Below, piece after piece: positions 54,486-63,081 of a stretch of 64,000 nucleotides of DNA. The notes beneath the pieces were generated by a model. It made no database searches, was not told where the DNA came from, and was given only the letters and a program-made list of their open reading frames with translations. Location of the stretch: assembly GCF_024609215.1 (NCBI RefSeq), contig NZ_JANIPD030000023.1, forward strand, positions 204,962 to 268,961, written 5' to 3'. Position 1 is the stretch's first letter. The number at the start of each line of letters is the position of its first letter. The position numbers and the translations under genes were made by a program. This stretch comes from Curtanaerobium respiraculi. GTDB taxonomy: Bacteria > Actinomycetota > Coriobacteriia > Coriobacteriales > Eggerthellaceae.

Positions 54486-55502
54486 TTATCGCAGGTCTTC
54501 CGTCTTTTGGGGAGATTCGGCCTCGTGCGCACGGCCGCGCTCGCCCGTACGCTTGGCGACGATGAAGCGCGGGCGGTGCTTCGCTTCGAGGTAGGTCTTC
54601 CCCACGTACTCCCCCACCACGCCCAGCGAGAGCGTCTGTATGCCGCCGAAGAAGCTGATGACCACGATGGTGGATGCCCAGCCGGACACCGTGATGCCCA
54701 TGATGCTGGCAGCGATTGCCCAAATGATGCCCGCAAGCCCGACGGCGCTGGCGAGGAAGCCGAACGCCGCCACGATCCGGATCGGCGTGATGGACAGGCT
54801 GGTGATGCCGTCGATCGCCAGCGCGAGCATCTTCGAGAGCGGATAATGGCTCGACCCGGCCGCGCGCTCGCGCCGCTCGTAATACACGCTGGTCGAGGCG
54901 AAGCCGACGAGCGGCACCATGCCGCGGAGGAACAGGTTGACCTCGCCGAAGTTGGCGAGCTCGCGCACCACGCACTCGGAGAGCAGGCGATAGTCGGCGT
55001 GGTCATAGACCGTCTCCACGCCCATGAGGCTCATCAGGCGGTAGAACCCGTGCGCGCTATCCCGTTTGAAGGTGCTGTCGCTGGAGCGGTCGTTGCGGAC
55101 GCCGTACACCACGTCGCAGCCACGCGCGTACGCATCGACCATGTCCTCCATCGCCGCGGGGTCATCCTGCCCGTCTGCATCGATGGAGATGGTGATGTCG
55201 CAGCGGTCGCGGCATTCCATGAGCCCCGCAAGCAGGGCGTTCTGGTGGCCCCTGTTGCGGGACAGGCCGATGCCCTCGAAAACCGGGTCGCCGGCGGCGA
55301 GCCGTTCGATGATATCCCAGGTAGCATCATCGCTGCCGTCGTTCACGAACAGGATGCGGCTGGAAGGGCCGATCTTCCCCGATTGCAGCATGCCCTCGAG
55401 GCGGGCTTTGAGCAGCCCGCTCGTGATCGGCAGCACCGCCTCCTCGTTGTAGCAGGGAACGACCACGTACAGCGTGGGCGGGTTCCCGTTTGTCGCTGGC
55501 AT
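54486..55502 (-). CDS. GtrB-like polyprenyl-phosphate glycosyltransferase
   Basis: 338 residues. GT2 domain: LYVVVPCYNEEAVLP, ILFVNDGSDDATWDII, and ISIDADGQDDPAAMEDMV (D-x-D). Two C-terminal transmembrane helices (IVAAFGFLASAVGLAGIIWAI; ASTIVVISFFGGIQTLSLGVVGEYVG) end with GEYVGKTYLEAKHRPRFIV, a hallmark of GtrB/ArnC-type enzymes. It loads a hexose on undecaprenyl phosphate at the inner face, for use outside the cell with GtrA. The start ATG at 55502 follows AAGGAGGGG. It heads the transcript gtrB-gtrA-GT2-glfT2. Confidence 0.9.
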   Translation of the reverse strand: MPATNGNPPTLYVVVPCYNEEAVLPITSGLLKARLEGMLQSGKIGPSSRILFVNDGSDDATWDIIERLAAGDPVFEGIGLSRNRGHQNALLAGLMECRDRCDITISIDADGQDDPAAMEDMVDAYARGCDVVYGVRNDRSSDSTFKRDSAHGFYRLMSLMGVETVYDHADYRLLSECVVRELANFGEVNLFLRGMVPLVGFASTSVYYERRERAAGSSHYPLSKMLALAIDGITSLSITPIRIVAAFGFLASAVGLAGIIWAIAASIMGITVSGWASTIVVISFFGGIQTLSLGVVGEYVGKTYLEAKHRPRFIVAKRTGERGRAHEAESPQKTEDLR

Positions 55503-55857
55503 ACCCCTCCTTCGCATGGATGCGCGCGGCTCCGCTTCGCGCGGATGCGCCCAACCCAAGGTTCGCATCGATTATAGAGGGGCGCGGCTCAACCGCATGT
55601 TTCTCCCGAAAAACTCTCCGCGCGGCAAAGCGGAGGCACCTGGCTCGTTGCTCCTGCCCCATCCCCTCCCTTGCCCGCATAGGGGACGATCCGGAATCGG
55701 CAAACATGGCATTCGCCCCAATCCAAGCCGCGCTCTTCGTCGATAGCGGCATAACGAACAAGGGGCAAAGCGCTCCGGCAAGGTGATGGCAAGGCGATGG
55801 CAAGGCGAACCGCACGCAAAACGGACCTGCCGAGACGGCAGATCCGTTTTCATCATC
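55503..55857. other. Gap upstream of the gtrB-like operon
   Basis: About 315 bases up to the tRNA terminator. Arg/Ala/Pro-rich open frames on both strands look like GC-rich chance frames. The operon promoter should lie here, but I see no strong pair. The only clear structure is the terminator at 55818-55850. Confidence 0.4.
55818..55850 (-). terminator. Terminator of the tRNA-Glu gene
   Basis: A long stem, AAAACGGACCTGCC (55818-55831) against GGCAGATCCGTTTT (55837-55850) with one mismatch, ending in a T-run on the transcribed strand, seven bases after the tRNA 3' end. Confidence 0.8.
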
Positions 55858-55932
55858 TGGTGCCCCTACCGAGAATCGAACTCGGGTCTAAGCCTTGAAA
55901 GGGCCTCGTCCTAACCTCTAGACTATAGGGAC
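55858..55932 (-). tRNA. tRNA-Glu (anticodon TTC)
   Basis: 75 bases including an encoded CCA. The acceptor stem GTCCCTA pairs with TAGGGGC (one G-T wobble). The anticodon arm AGGCC-CTTTCAA-GGCTT shows TTC at the anticodon, reading GAA/GAG. T-arm CCGAGTTCGATTCTCGG and the D-arm AGTCTAGAGGTTAGGAC are normal. It is followed by a strong terminator. Confidence 0.93.
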
Positions 55933-56043
55933 AAAGTGCGGTTCCTCGAAACAGCTTGCTCAGTATGCCAAACATGGCATTGCCGTGCAAGCCCCCAGCT
56001 TCCTTTCATCAAACACCCACGTTCGCGCGTTGCGCCGCGTTGC

Positions 56044-56170
56044 GGCACCGGGGGAAGTCAATTTGCGAAGTCAGCTGAACAGCCGCTGGACGATTCCGGC
56101 ACCGGGGAAAAGAGGATTTGCGATATCGCCTGAACGCCCCTTTCGAGGGTGGCGCCGGGGAAGGTCGGCC
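56044..56170. repeat. Degenerate tandem repeat (~54 bp, about 2.3 units) after rhlE
   Basis: Units begin GGCACCGGGG at 56044, GGCACCGGGG at 56098 and GGCGCCGGGG at 56151. The first two share a middle (A/G)ATTTGCGA and CTGAAC. It lies directly after the helicase stop codon, between it and the tRNA. Purpose unknown. Confidence 0.5.
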
Positions 56171-57712
56171 TTAGCCGCGACCGGCGTCTCGGGAATGCTG
56201 CTGCGTGCGACGCGCGCGCTGGCTGCGACCGGGCCGGAAGTCCTTGCCGGGCGACGCATCCTGGATGCCATGCCCGGCCGGTCTCGCCCGACGGGCTCCG
56301 CCCTCCTGCGAATTCGAGGCGGAAGCGGCGTGTTTTCGATTCACACGTGAAGCCTGGGCGCGCTTCTGGTTCTTCTTGTCCTCGCCCTTGGCGGTGCCGC
56401 GGGTCTTCACCGGCTGCTTCTTCGATGCTTGCCTCTGAGCTTCCCCCAGGGTCAAAATCTCGGAGGCAGACGAGCGCTTCTTCTTGCGTTCACGCGCCTT
56501 CTGCTCCTTCGCCGCCTGGGAGAGTTCGGGATCCCTGCGCGCGGCATTCCGCGTTGCGCGCGCCGCGATGACCTCCTCGCTGGCGGCGGGGTCGAAACCC
56601 TTCACCTCCAAGGTGGGAATCTCGCGACCGATCAGCTTCTGCACATCGCGTAGCTCGCCTTCGGTCTCGGGCGTCACGAATGAGACGGCGAAGCCCTCTT
56701 CGCCGGCGCGCCCGGTGCGCCCCACGCGATGGACGTAATCCTCGGCCTGGGTGGGCATATCAAGGTTGACCACGTAGTTCACGTCCGACACATCGATGCC
56801 GCGCGCCAGCACGTCGGTGGCGACGAGGATGTCGCACTTCCCCTCCGCGAAGGAATCGAGCGCACGTTTGCGCTGGTTCTGGCTGCGATCCGAATGGATG
56901 GGCTCCGCCTTGAAACCGGCGCGGCGCAGCTTGCGCACCGTACTGTCCACGCGATGGCGGGTGCGCGCGAACACGATGATGCGCGTGCCCCCGCGCTCGT
57001 TGAGCAGCGCGACCAGCAGGTCGTTCTTCGAGCGCTGGTCGACGCGCACGATGTACTGGTCGATGGTGTCCGCGACCTCGCCCTTGTGAGCGATCTCGAC
57101 GAACACCGGGTCGGCCAGCAGATGCGCCATGTTCCCCTCGATCGCCGCGTCGATGGTCGCGCTGAAGAGCAGCGTCTGCCTGTCGTCGGGGCACGCTGCA
57201 ACGATGCGCTTCATGTCGGGCAGAAAGCCCATGTCGAGCATGCGATCCGCCTCGTCGAGCACGAGGATGTCCACCTGGTTCAGATGGGCCGCACCCTGGT
57301 TCATCAAGTCGATCAGCCGGCCGGGGGTGGCGATCAGCACATCGCACCCGCGCTTCAGCGTCTCGATCTGCGGGTTATACGACACGCCGCCGACGAGGCA
57401 CGCGACCTTGTGATGCGTGCTCTTCGCCACGGTCTTCGCGACGTCTTCTATCTGCATCGCGAGCTCGCGCGTGGGCGTCACCACCAGCATCAGCGGGCCC
57501 TGGCCGCGGCGAGCGCGGTCGAGGCGGTCCATGGAGGGCAGGCAGAATGCGGCGGTCTTGCCCGTGCCGGTTTTTGCGGCGGCGATGACGTCGCGGCCCT
57601 TGAGGACGGAGGGGATTGCCTGCTCTTGGACAGGCGTGGGATCGGCGTAGCCCAAAGTCTCGACCGCAGCAAGGGCGCGTGCGGACAACCCGAGGTCGGA
57701 AAATGATGTCAT
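56171..57712 (-). CDS. rhlE: DEAD-box RNA helicase (RhlE-like)
   Basis: An ATP-dependent RNA helicase of 513 residues. Motifs in order: Q motif DPTPVQEQAIPSVL, I AAKTGTGKT, Ia PTRELA, TPGR, II LDEADRMLDMGF, III FSATID, IV IIVFARTRHRV, V DVLARGIDV and VI YVHRVGRTGRAG. The last 130 residues are a basic, low-complexity tail (KKKRSSASE..., KTRGTAKGEDKKNQKRAQASR, RRARPAGHG) typical for RNA binding in cold-adaptation and ribosome-assembly helicases. It sits alone, divergent from the NifX-like gene. RhlE versus other subfamilies is not certain. Confidence 0.93.
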   Translation of the reverse strand: MTSFSDLGLSARALAAVETLGYADPTPVQEQAIPSVLKGRDVIAAAKTGTGKTAAFCLPSMDRLDRARRGQGPLMLVVTPTRELAMQIEDVAKTVAKSTHHKVACLVGGVSYNPQIETLKRGCDVLIATPGRLIDLMNQGAAHLNQVDILVLDEADRMLDMGFLPDMKRIVAACPDDRQTLLFSATIDAAIEGNMAHLLADPVFVEIAHKGEVADTIDQYIVRVDQRSKNDLLVALLNERGGTRIIVFARTRHRVDSTVRKLRRAGFKAEPIHSDRSQNQRKRALDSFAEGKCDILVATDVLARGIDVSDVNYVVNLDMPTQAEDYVHRVGRTGRAGEEGFAVSFVTPETEGELRDVQKLIGREIPTLEVKGFDPAASEEVIAARATRNAARRDPELSQAAKEQKARERKKKRSSASEILTLGEAQRQASKKQPVKTRGTAKGEDKKNQKRAQASRVNRKHAASASNSQEGGARRARPAGHGIQDASPGKDFRPGRSQRARRTQQHSRDAGRG

Positions 57713-57993
57713 GAGGAGAAGATGCTTCTTTCTTTTTCAGGATAATTCGTCATATGGCGAGGTCACAAGATACCATGCGCGCGTCCCCGCAGTCTGCGGC
57801 CACACGCAATGGGGACAAAATAGGCGCCTCGAACGTTTTTCATCGCGCCAATCAACGGTAGGATTTTATCGACGAACGGCATCAATCGTCGAAATAGGGA
57901 CCAAAAAGGGCGGATAAACCCTAAAAAGCAGATTTCCGCTTTTCCCCATGCCGGTAAATGGGTATCGTATCGCACGAGGGAAGAGGAGCCTGA

Positions 57994-58332
57994 ATGAGAA
58001 TCGCAGTTGCTAGCGACGGCTTGAACGTCGCGCAATCGTTCGCACGATGCCAGAACTTCAATTACTACACGACCCGCAGCTATGAGATTGCAGAAACGCA
58101 GAACATACCTGCCCAAGGACTCACCCCTGAGCAATATGCCAAGTTCATGAGGACCGTGGGGGTTGACGCGCTCATCGCCGGATCCATCTCCCCGAACGCC
58201 CGCGATGCCTTCGAAACCCAGCACATCCAGGTTGTGCAGGACGTGCAAGGCGGGGCGTTCCAAGCCGCCTCGAACTTCGTGGCCGAATGCGCCGCCTCGC
58301 TCGAAGCGAACGCCTTCGAAGACGAGGATTAG
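57994..58332 (+). CDS. NifX/NifB-type (dinitrogenase iron-molybdenum cofactor) domain protein
   Basis: A 112-residue single-domain protein of the family found in NifX, NafY and many non-nitrogen-fixing anaerobes. It starts MRIAVASDGLNVAQSFARCQNFNYY, where the usual 'GH' before the cysteine-containing segment is replaced by ARCQNF. IAETQNIPAQGLTPEQYAKFM and the conserved GVDALIAGSISPNARDAF follow. An acidic tail ends it. It may bind a metal cluster or small ligand. No nif genes are nearby, so nitrogen fixation is not implied. AGAGGAG lies eight bases upstream of the ATG. Confidence 0.85.
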   Translation: MRIAVASDGLNVAQSFARCQNFNYYTTRSYEIAETQNIPAQGLTPEQYAKFMRTVGVDALIAGSISPNARDAFETQHIQVVQDVQGGAFQAASNFVAECAASLEANAFEDED

Positions 58333-58484
58333 CCGCCTCTCACCTTTCCGGGACACTCCAACGGGCCTTAATGCGCCGCGCTTCGCCGGGATCATCCGAC
58401 GCGACCGCGGGGAATCATGGTCCGACGCTTGCGAGCGCGAGACGTCCGGCCCCATCGTGTCCCCAAGCTATTCCACGCAACGTG

Positions 58485-58518
58485 GATCGGGTTGGAAACG
58501 CACGCTTCCAACCCGATC
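58485..58518 (-). terminator. Hairpin downstream of rplT
   Basis: Perfect 13-bp arms GATCGGGTTGGAA (58485-58497) and TTCCAACCCGATC (58506-58518) with an 8-base loop, 26 bases past the rplT stop. It lacks a long T-run but is the best candidate terminator of infC-rpmI-rplT; it could also serve the convergent NifX-like gene. Confidence 0.65.
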
Positions 58519-58544
58519 ATCGAATCCATCTCGCGGCGGGAAAA

Positions 58545-58901
58545 CTAGGCAAGCGCCTTCTTCGCCACGTCCACCAAACCGGCGAAAGCCTGGGAATCGT
58601 TGACGGCCATATCGGCCAGGACCTTGCGGTCCAACTCGACGCCGGCCTTGCGCAGCCCGTTCATGAACACCGAATAGCTCATGCCGTTGATGCGGGCGGC
58701 GGCGTTGATGCGGGTGATCCAGAGCTTGCGGATCTCGCGCTTCTTGTTGCGGCGATCGCGATACTGGTACTGCAGCGAATGCTGGACCTGCTCTTTTGCC
58801 GCACGATAGGAGCGGCTCTTCGCACCGTAGTAACCGGATGCGCGATCCAAGACCTTACGGCGCTTCTTATGCGCATTGACTGCGCGCTTTACACGAGGCA
58901 T
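58545..58901 (-). CDS. rplT: 50S ribosomal protein L20
   Basis: 118 residues with the L20 signature [30 protein letters not shown] and [40 protein letters not shown]. It binds 23S rRNA during early 50S assembly and in many bacteria represses its own operon by binding the infC leader. It is the last gene of infC-rpmI-rplT, 19 bases after rpmI. A hairpin follows the stop codon. Confidence 0.98.
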   Translation of the reverse strand: MPRVKRAVNAHKKRRKVLDRASGYYGAKSRSYRAAKEQVQHSLQYQYRDRRNKKREIRKLWITRINAAARINGMSYSVFMNGLRKAGVELDRKVLADMAVNDSQAFAGLVDVAKKALA

Positions 58902-58920
58902 AGTGATCCTCCCCTATCTT

Positions 58921-59118
58921 CTAACGACGGCCGAGATTGCGGGCGAGGACCTTCTGATCGGCCTTCGCCACCTCGGTTTCGTGACGGAAATTGCGCTTGC
59001 GCTTCTGGCTCTTCTTCGTGAGGATGTGGCTCTTGAAAGCCTTGGCCCGCATGATCTTGCCGGAGCCGGTAACGCGGAAACGCTTGGCGGTGCCGCGGTG
59101 TGTCTTCATCTTAGGCAT
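58921..59118 (-). CDS. rpmI: 50S ribosomal protein L35
   Basis: 65 residues, [20 protein letters not shown] then [20 protein letters not shown], the standard L35 sequence. The start at 59118 overlaps the end of infC by eight bases, and the infC tail contains its ribosome site GGAAAGGGAAGACGAGC upstream. Small, very basic, part of the large subunit. The longer frame to 59262 is only infC read in another register. Confidence 0.97.
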   Translation of the reverse strand: MPKMKTHRGTAKRFRVTGSGKIMRAKAFKSHILTKKSQKRKRNFRHETEVAKADQKVLARNLGRR

Positions 59119-59710
59119 TCTGCTCGTCTTCCTTTCCCTTTTCATCGGTGCGGTTCTTGCCACGCTGCTTGGTGGCCTTTTCCTTTTTCTTGGCCGTGCC
59201 GGGCAGCGGCGCGATGACCATGTGCATGTTGCGGCCTTCCATCTTGGGCTGGCTTTCGACAACCGCCATGTCCTTCAAGTCTTCCGCCAAACGCTCGAGA
59301 ATGCTCAGGCCCTGCTCGGGATGAGCCATCTCGCGACCGCGGAACATGATGGTGATCTTGACCTTGTTGCCGGATTCGAGGAAGCGGATCACGTGCTTCT
59401 TCTTGGTCGTGTAGTCCCCCACATCGATCTTCGGGCGGAACTTCATCTCCTTGGTCTCGATCTTGCTTTGGTTCTTGCGAGCTTGCTTGGCTTTGATGGC
59501 TTGCTCGTACTTGAACTTGCCGTAATCCATCACGCGACATACCGGAGGCTTGGCGTTCGGGGCGATTTCGACCAGATCGAGACCTGCGTTGTCGGCGACA
59601 CGTTGTGCCTCCTCGACGGCGCAAATGCCCATCTGCTCGCCATCGTAGCCGATCAAACGCACCTCTCGTGCGGTAATCGTCTCGTTGAGCCGTGGCTCTT
59701 GTGCTGCTAT
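59111..59710 (-). CDS. infC: Translation initiation factor IF-3
   Basis: IF-3 binds the 30S subunit and checks start codons. N domain: [25 protein letters not shown], then linker [17 protein letters not shown], then the C domain [22 protein letters not shown]...[10 protein letters not shown], and a charged tail of about 25 residues. Start: AAGGGGGTG, a near-perfect Shine-Dalgarno, lies six bases before ATA at 59710, which matches where IF-3 proteins begin. A GTG at 59719 lies within that site, and an ATG at 59749 has none and abuts the attenuator. infC genes of other bacteria use rare AUU-type starts that IF-3 itself rejects, giving autoregulation, so ATA is plausible here. Confidence 0.93.
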   Translation of the reverse strand: MAAQEPRLNETITAREVRLIGYDGEQMGICAVEEAQRVADNAGLDLVEIAPNAKPPVCRVMDYGKFKYEQAIKAKQARKNQSKIETKEMKFRPKIDVGDYTTKKKHVIRFLESGNKVKITIMFRGREMAHPEQGLSILERLAEDLKDMAVVESQPKMEGRNMHMVIAPLPGTAKKKEKATKQRGKNRTDEKGKEDEQNA

Positions 59711-59751
59711 CGCAAACACCCCCTTCTTCGGGTTCTCGGCGCTGTCCATTG

Positions 59752-59778
59752 AAAAACCCGCAGCGCAGGCCACGGGTT
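59752..59778 (-). terminator. Terminator-like attenuator in the infC leader
   Basis: On the transcript, AACCCG and CGGGTT form a 6-bp stem around a 12-base loop, directly followed by U-residues, 40 bases before the proposed infC start. This is placed as the transcription attenuator of infC-rpmI-rplT leaders, which in other bacteria respond to L20. Whether an antiterminator form exists was not worked out. Confidence 0.6.
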
Positions 59779-60091
59779 GCACGTACAGTCGCCGGAGCGA
59801 TATTCGCAGAACCCATCAGCAGCCGAGGCGCCGAACCAGGTGGGGGCATGCGCCCCGCTTGAAAACAGCTTCGCCATAGTAGCATGGTTTGAAGGCGAAG
59901 AGCCGGCCGGCGGCGATATCGCGCTGCCGGGCAGAATTTCAACACAAAAACGGCGGGCGTCTCCGAGGTCGGGGTCCTCCGACAGCCGGATCCAGATTGC
60001 GAAATCGCTTGCGATGCACGAAACGATACGGCATCGCACGGAATGCCGGCGGGCCTTCCCCTCTCTAGCTAGCGGGCGCTCCCCCCTCGGC
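59779..60091. other. Gap holding the infC leader and promoter
   Basis: About 300 bases between the attenuator and repeat copy 3. A leader with an L20-binding fold would be expected here, but I could not confirm a pseudoknot by eye. Nothing else recognised. Confidence 0.4.
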
Positions 60092-60207
60092 GGGCTGCCT
60101 GGAAACTCATCTCAATCTAATCAAATATACAATATATAGATTCTATATGTTTCTAAACACTATATACCGTATGATAAGTAGCCTCAAAGAGAGTTTCTAG
60201 ACAGCAT
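60092..60207. repeat. MITE-like 116-bp element, copy 3
   Basis: Left end GGGCTGCCTGGAAACTC and right end GAGTTTCTAGACAGC are the more diverged inverted repeats. The core TATATGTTTCTAAACACTA and TATACCGTATGATAAG matches copies 1 and 2. The right end covers the last codons and stop (60184-60186) of the wecA/tagO gene, so the element has inserted into or next to its 3' end. It is in the same orientation as copies 1 and 2. Confidence 0.8.
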
Positions 60208-61434
60208 CTCGGGGGGCGACCCCGGTTCCGGGGAATCGGCGGGCTCCCCGTCAGACTCGCCCGTGGGAGGATCCGCGCGCGGAGAGGTCTTCGGAATCTG
60301 GCTTCCCGGCTCGTACCCCTTGGGGATGCGCGGCCCCGTCTGCCCCCGGTTGTCGTAATAATGCTGGAGGACGGGCCGGAACAGGCCCAGCTTCCAAATC
60401 GCTATGGCGACGATGGCTGCCATCGCCCCGAGCACCGCGAAGCGCCCCGGTCCGTCGATATACCCGACGGAGACGCCCGCGACGCCCAAGGCGGCCGAGC
60501 ACGTGTACAGTATGAGGACCGCCTTGCGCTGGCTGTACCCCAGGTTCAGCAGACGATGATGCACATGCCCCATATCCGCCTCGTCGATGTGCTTGTGGGC
60601 GAGTATGCGCCGCACCACGGCCGAGGCGGTGTCGATCACGGGAACCCCCGCGATGACCAGCGGCACCAGCATGAGCACGAGGCTCGCCGTGCGCGCCACG
60701 CCCATAATGGAGATGATGCCCACGATCAAGCCCAGGAACAGCGATCCGGAATCCCCCATGAACACCGTCGCGGGATAGAAGTTGTAGCGCAGGAACGCAA
60801 GGCACGCCCCGATGAGTCCTAAGCACATCGCGCTCACCGTGAAACTGCCACTGGGAATGACCAGGGCGAGCAGGCATGCCGCAACGATTGCAACCAGCCC
60901 GGCGGCAAGGCCGTCGAGCCCGTCGATCAGATTCGTCACGTTCACGAACACGAGCAGGTACAGCACCGTGAGGGGCCCGTCCAAGACGCCGAGGGGAATC
61001 AGGCTGCCGTCGAAGGGGTTGGCAACCACGTCGAACGATATCCCCGAGGCGAACACGATCGCGCAGGATGCGATCTGCCATAGGAATTTCACCTTGGGGC
61101 CCAGCTGGCGCACGTCGTCAACCAATCCCACGACGAACATGAGCGCGATGCCGCCGACCAGCAGGAAGCCGTTGACGTCGCGCTCCATCACGAAATCAAG
61201 GATGCAGTTGCCATACGTGCGCGCCAGCAGCGACACCAGCAGGAACGTCGCCATGAACCCGACGAATATGGCGATGCCGCCGCACCGCGGGATCGGCGTG
61301 CGGTTGACGCGGCGGTTGCCCGGGTAGTCGATGGCGCCCAAGCGCATGGCGATGCGCTTTGAGACGGGCACCATGATGTAGGTGACCGCGAATGCCACAG
61401 CGAGAGCGATGGCGGAATGGATCAGAAAATTCAA
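60184..61434 (-). CDS. wecA: Undecaprenyl-phosphate GlcNAc-1-phosphate transferase (WecA/TagO family)
   Basis: A polytopic membrane enzyme (416 residues, about 11 helices) that starts lipid-linked glycan synthesis by moving GlcNAc-1-P to undecaprenyl phosphate. Landmarks: DYPGNRRVNRTPIPRCGGIAI, VGLVDDVRQLGPKVKF (acidic Asp-Asp), NVTNLIDGLDGLAAGL, VFMGDSGSLFLGL, and the loop HIDEADMGHVHHRLLNLGYSQR. The C-terminal tail after IPKGYEPG is a Pro/Ser/Glu-rich extension of about 45 residues whose last six (LSRNSL) and stop codon come from repeat element copy 3. It likely feeds both the Wzx and ABC-dependent glycans. The wecA-versus-tagO label is by convention. Confidence 0.94.
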   Translation of the reverse strand: MNFLIHSAIALAVAFAVTYIMVPVSKRIAMRLGAIDYPGNRRVNRTPIPRCGGIAIFVGFMATFLLVSLLARTYGNCILDFVMERDVNGFLLVGGIALMFVVGLVDDVRQLGPKVKFLWQIASCAIVFASGISFDVVANPFDGSLIPLGVLDGPLTVLYLLVFVNVTNLIDGLDGLAAGLVAIVAACLLALVIPSGSFTVSAMCLGLIGACLAFLRYNFYPATVFMGDSGSLFLGLIVGIISIMGVARTASLVLMLVPLVIAGVPVIDTASAVVRRILAHKHIDEADMGHVHHRLLNLGYSQRKAVLILYTCSAALGVAGVSVGYIDGPGRFAVLGAMAAIVAIAIWKLGLFRPVLQHYYDNRGQTGPRIPKGYEPGSQIPKTSPRADPPTGESDGEPADSPEPGSPPEMLSRNSL

Positions 61435-61458
61435 ACCGGGTGATGCCTTCCCTCGCCC

Positions 61459-63057
61459 TTACGCGCGGCTGACGTAGATGGTGATCTGCCGCACGGTATC
61501 GGCAAGGTTGCCGCTGGCGTTCGCCGCCGTGTAGTCGTACGAGAGCACCGCCGACCACTTGTACGCGACGGAACTCGCCGTGCTCGCCCCATCGAAGGAG
61601 CACTTCTCGGAAACGCGCGTCTTCCCGTCGGTCGCGTAGGTGGTGTACGTTGACTTGTCGGGCAGGGAAACCGTTCCGTTGTCCACGGCCAAGCCCGCCT
61701 CGTTCAGCGTCTTTTCGACCACGTGCTCGTTCTTCACGGCATCCTCGAACGATAGGCTTCCGTAGCCCAAGCTGGCGGTGGCAGCGGAATATCCCGCCTG
61801 CGTGACCAGACCGCCCGCATCCAGCACCAGGTATACCGTCGGGGTGGTGTGCGACTTGTTGTCGGAGGGCTCGTCGGTGAGCATGACGGTCACGTTGGCC
61901 CCCGTCTGCGCCCCGGTGCCATCGGTCACGGGGACCGCCGTCGCAACGGCGCCGTGGCCGATTTCGGTGACCGCCTGGTCCTGCGTCTTGCCCAAAAGCG
62001 ACGTGAGCACGGGAACTTCCGTTACCTTCTGATTCTGGGAATTGGCTCCCTCGGTCGGATTCGCCCCGCTCGTGACGGCGCTCGTCTCCACCTGGGTTCG
62101 GTTGATCTGCTGCACGGCTATGTCCTGGCTCGTCTTGAACAGCTGGTAACCCCAGTACGCGAGCATGCCCAGCAGCACGATCAGCAGAAGGACGACGATA
62201 ATGAGGACGCGTCTCGTCTTGCGGCTGCGCCGCTGATGCTCGGGCATTTCCGCCTCGCGCTGCAGCTTCTGCTCTTTCCTCGTGAGCTTGCGATGCTTGG
62301 CGCCCCGCCCGCCCGTCGACGCGGACGGGCTTGCGTCGGCGATGATGTCGGTGCGGACGCCGTGCATCTTGTCGCCGTATTCGTAATAGTCGGTCTGGTT
62401 GTCGTCGACGAAGGAATCGGAATCGACGACGAACTCCTCGCCCTCGGGCTCGAACGCCTCATCCCCGTCGGTGGGGAGCGCATCGACGCCCTCGCGATCA
62501 TCCTCGCGGACGGGCACCGCATCCGCCGCGACGTCGAATGCGCGCGGTGCGGGGAAATTCCCCTCATCGGCTGCAAAATCGTAATTGCCCCGCGAGGTGC
62601 CTCCCACCTCGTCGGCTTCAGGGATTTCGGCAGACCCTTCGGATCGCTCCGCAATCGTCGCGTCGGCGCCCTCGTCCGCTATTCGATCATGCTCATCCCT
62701 CTTTTCAGAGGATTCGCCAGGTTGCACGTCATCTGCCGATCGCGCATCCTCCGCCGCCTCGTCAATGGGCTGTCCGTTGGATGCGTCAGGCGCCTCGGCG
62801 CGCGCCGTCTCGGCATCCGCATCCTTCGCGGCAGGTTCCCGACCTTGGCCGTCCGGCTCTTCCGAAAGCGAATCCGGAACCCCTTCGAACACCCCGGTCG
62901 CGTCCGGCTCGCCATCGTGTGCATGGTTATCGACCGCAGCGCCGCCGAACAGGAGTTCGGACGCCTCGACATCGTCCTCAACCTGCGCAAGGCCCTCCCG
63001 CTCCTCGGCGACCGCCCTCTCTTTTTCCTCTTGGCGTTTCTTGTTCCGTTTAAACAT
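61459..63057 (-). CDS. Large acidic single-pass membrane protein, function unknown
   Basis: 532 residues. A long N-terminal cytoplasmic part (about 1-245) is strongly acidic and low in complexity (...EAPDASNGQPIDEAAEDARS...), probably disordered. A basic patch, KHRKLTRKEQKLQREAEMPE and HQRRSRKTRR, precedes one transmembrane helix VLIIVVLLLIVLLGMLAYWG. The extracellular 230 residues include two blocks spaced like PASTA or similar wall domains (VPVLTSLLGKTQDQAVTEIG; GYGSLSFEDAVKNEHVVEKTL), and end ITIYVSRA. PASTA identity is weak. It lies 24 bases upstream of wecA on the same strand, with a smaller acidic membrane protein 24 bases further upstream; perhaps the three form an envelope-biogenesis operon. 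Confidence 0.75.
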   Translation of the reverse strand: MFKRNKKRQEEKERAVAEEREGLAQVEDDVEASELLFGGAAVDNHAHDGEPDATGVFEGVPDSLSEEPDGQGREPAAKDADAETARAEAPDASNGQPIDEAAEDARSADDVQPGESSEKRDEHDRIADEGADATIAERSEGSAEIPEADEVGGTSRGNYDFAADEGNFPAPRAFDVAADAVPVREDDREGVDALPTDGDEAFEPEGEEFVVDSDSFVDDNQTDYYEYGDKMHGVRTDIIADASPSASTGGRGAKHRKLTRKEQKLQREAEMPEHQRRSRKTRRVLIIVVLLLIVLLGMLAYWGYQLFKTSQDIAVQQINRTQVETSAVTSGANPTEGANSQNQKVTEVPVLTSLLGKTQDQAVTEIGHGAVATAVPVTDGTGAQTGANVTVMLTDEPSDNKSHTTPTVYLVLDAGGLVTQAGYSAATASLGYGSLSFEDAVKNEHVVEKTLNEAGLAVDNGTVSLPDKSTYTTYATDGKTRVSEKCSFDGASTASSVAYKWSAVLSYDYTAANASGNLADTVRQITIYVSRA

Positions 63058-63081
63058 CTTGTAGCCTCATTTCTTCGGGAA

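Noticed and set aside
54042-55577. Plus-strand frame of about 510 codons
   Set aside because: Antisense to gtrA and the GtrB-like gene; Arg/His/Asp-rich with no family features.
57994-58332. Evidence for nitrogen fixation from the NifX-like protein
   Set aside because: The domain is widespread in non-fixing anaerobes, and no nifHDK-type gene is in the window.
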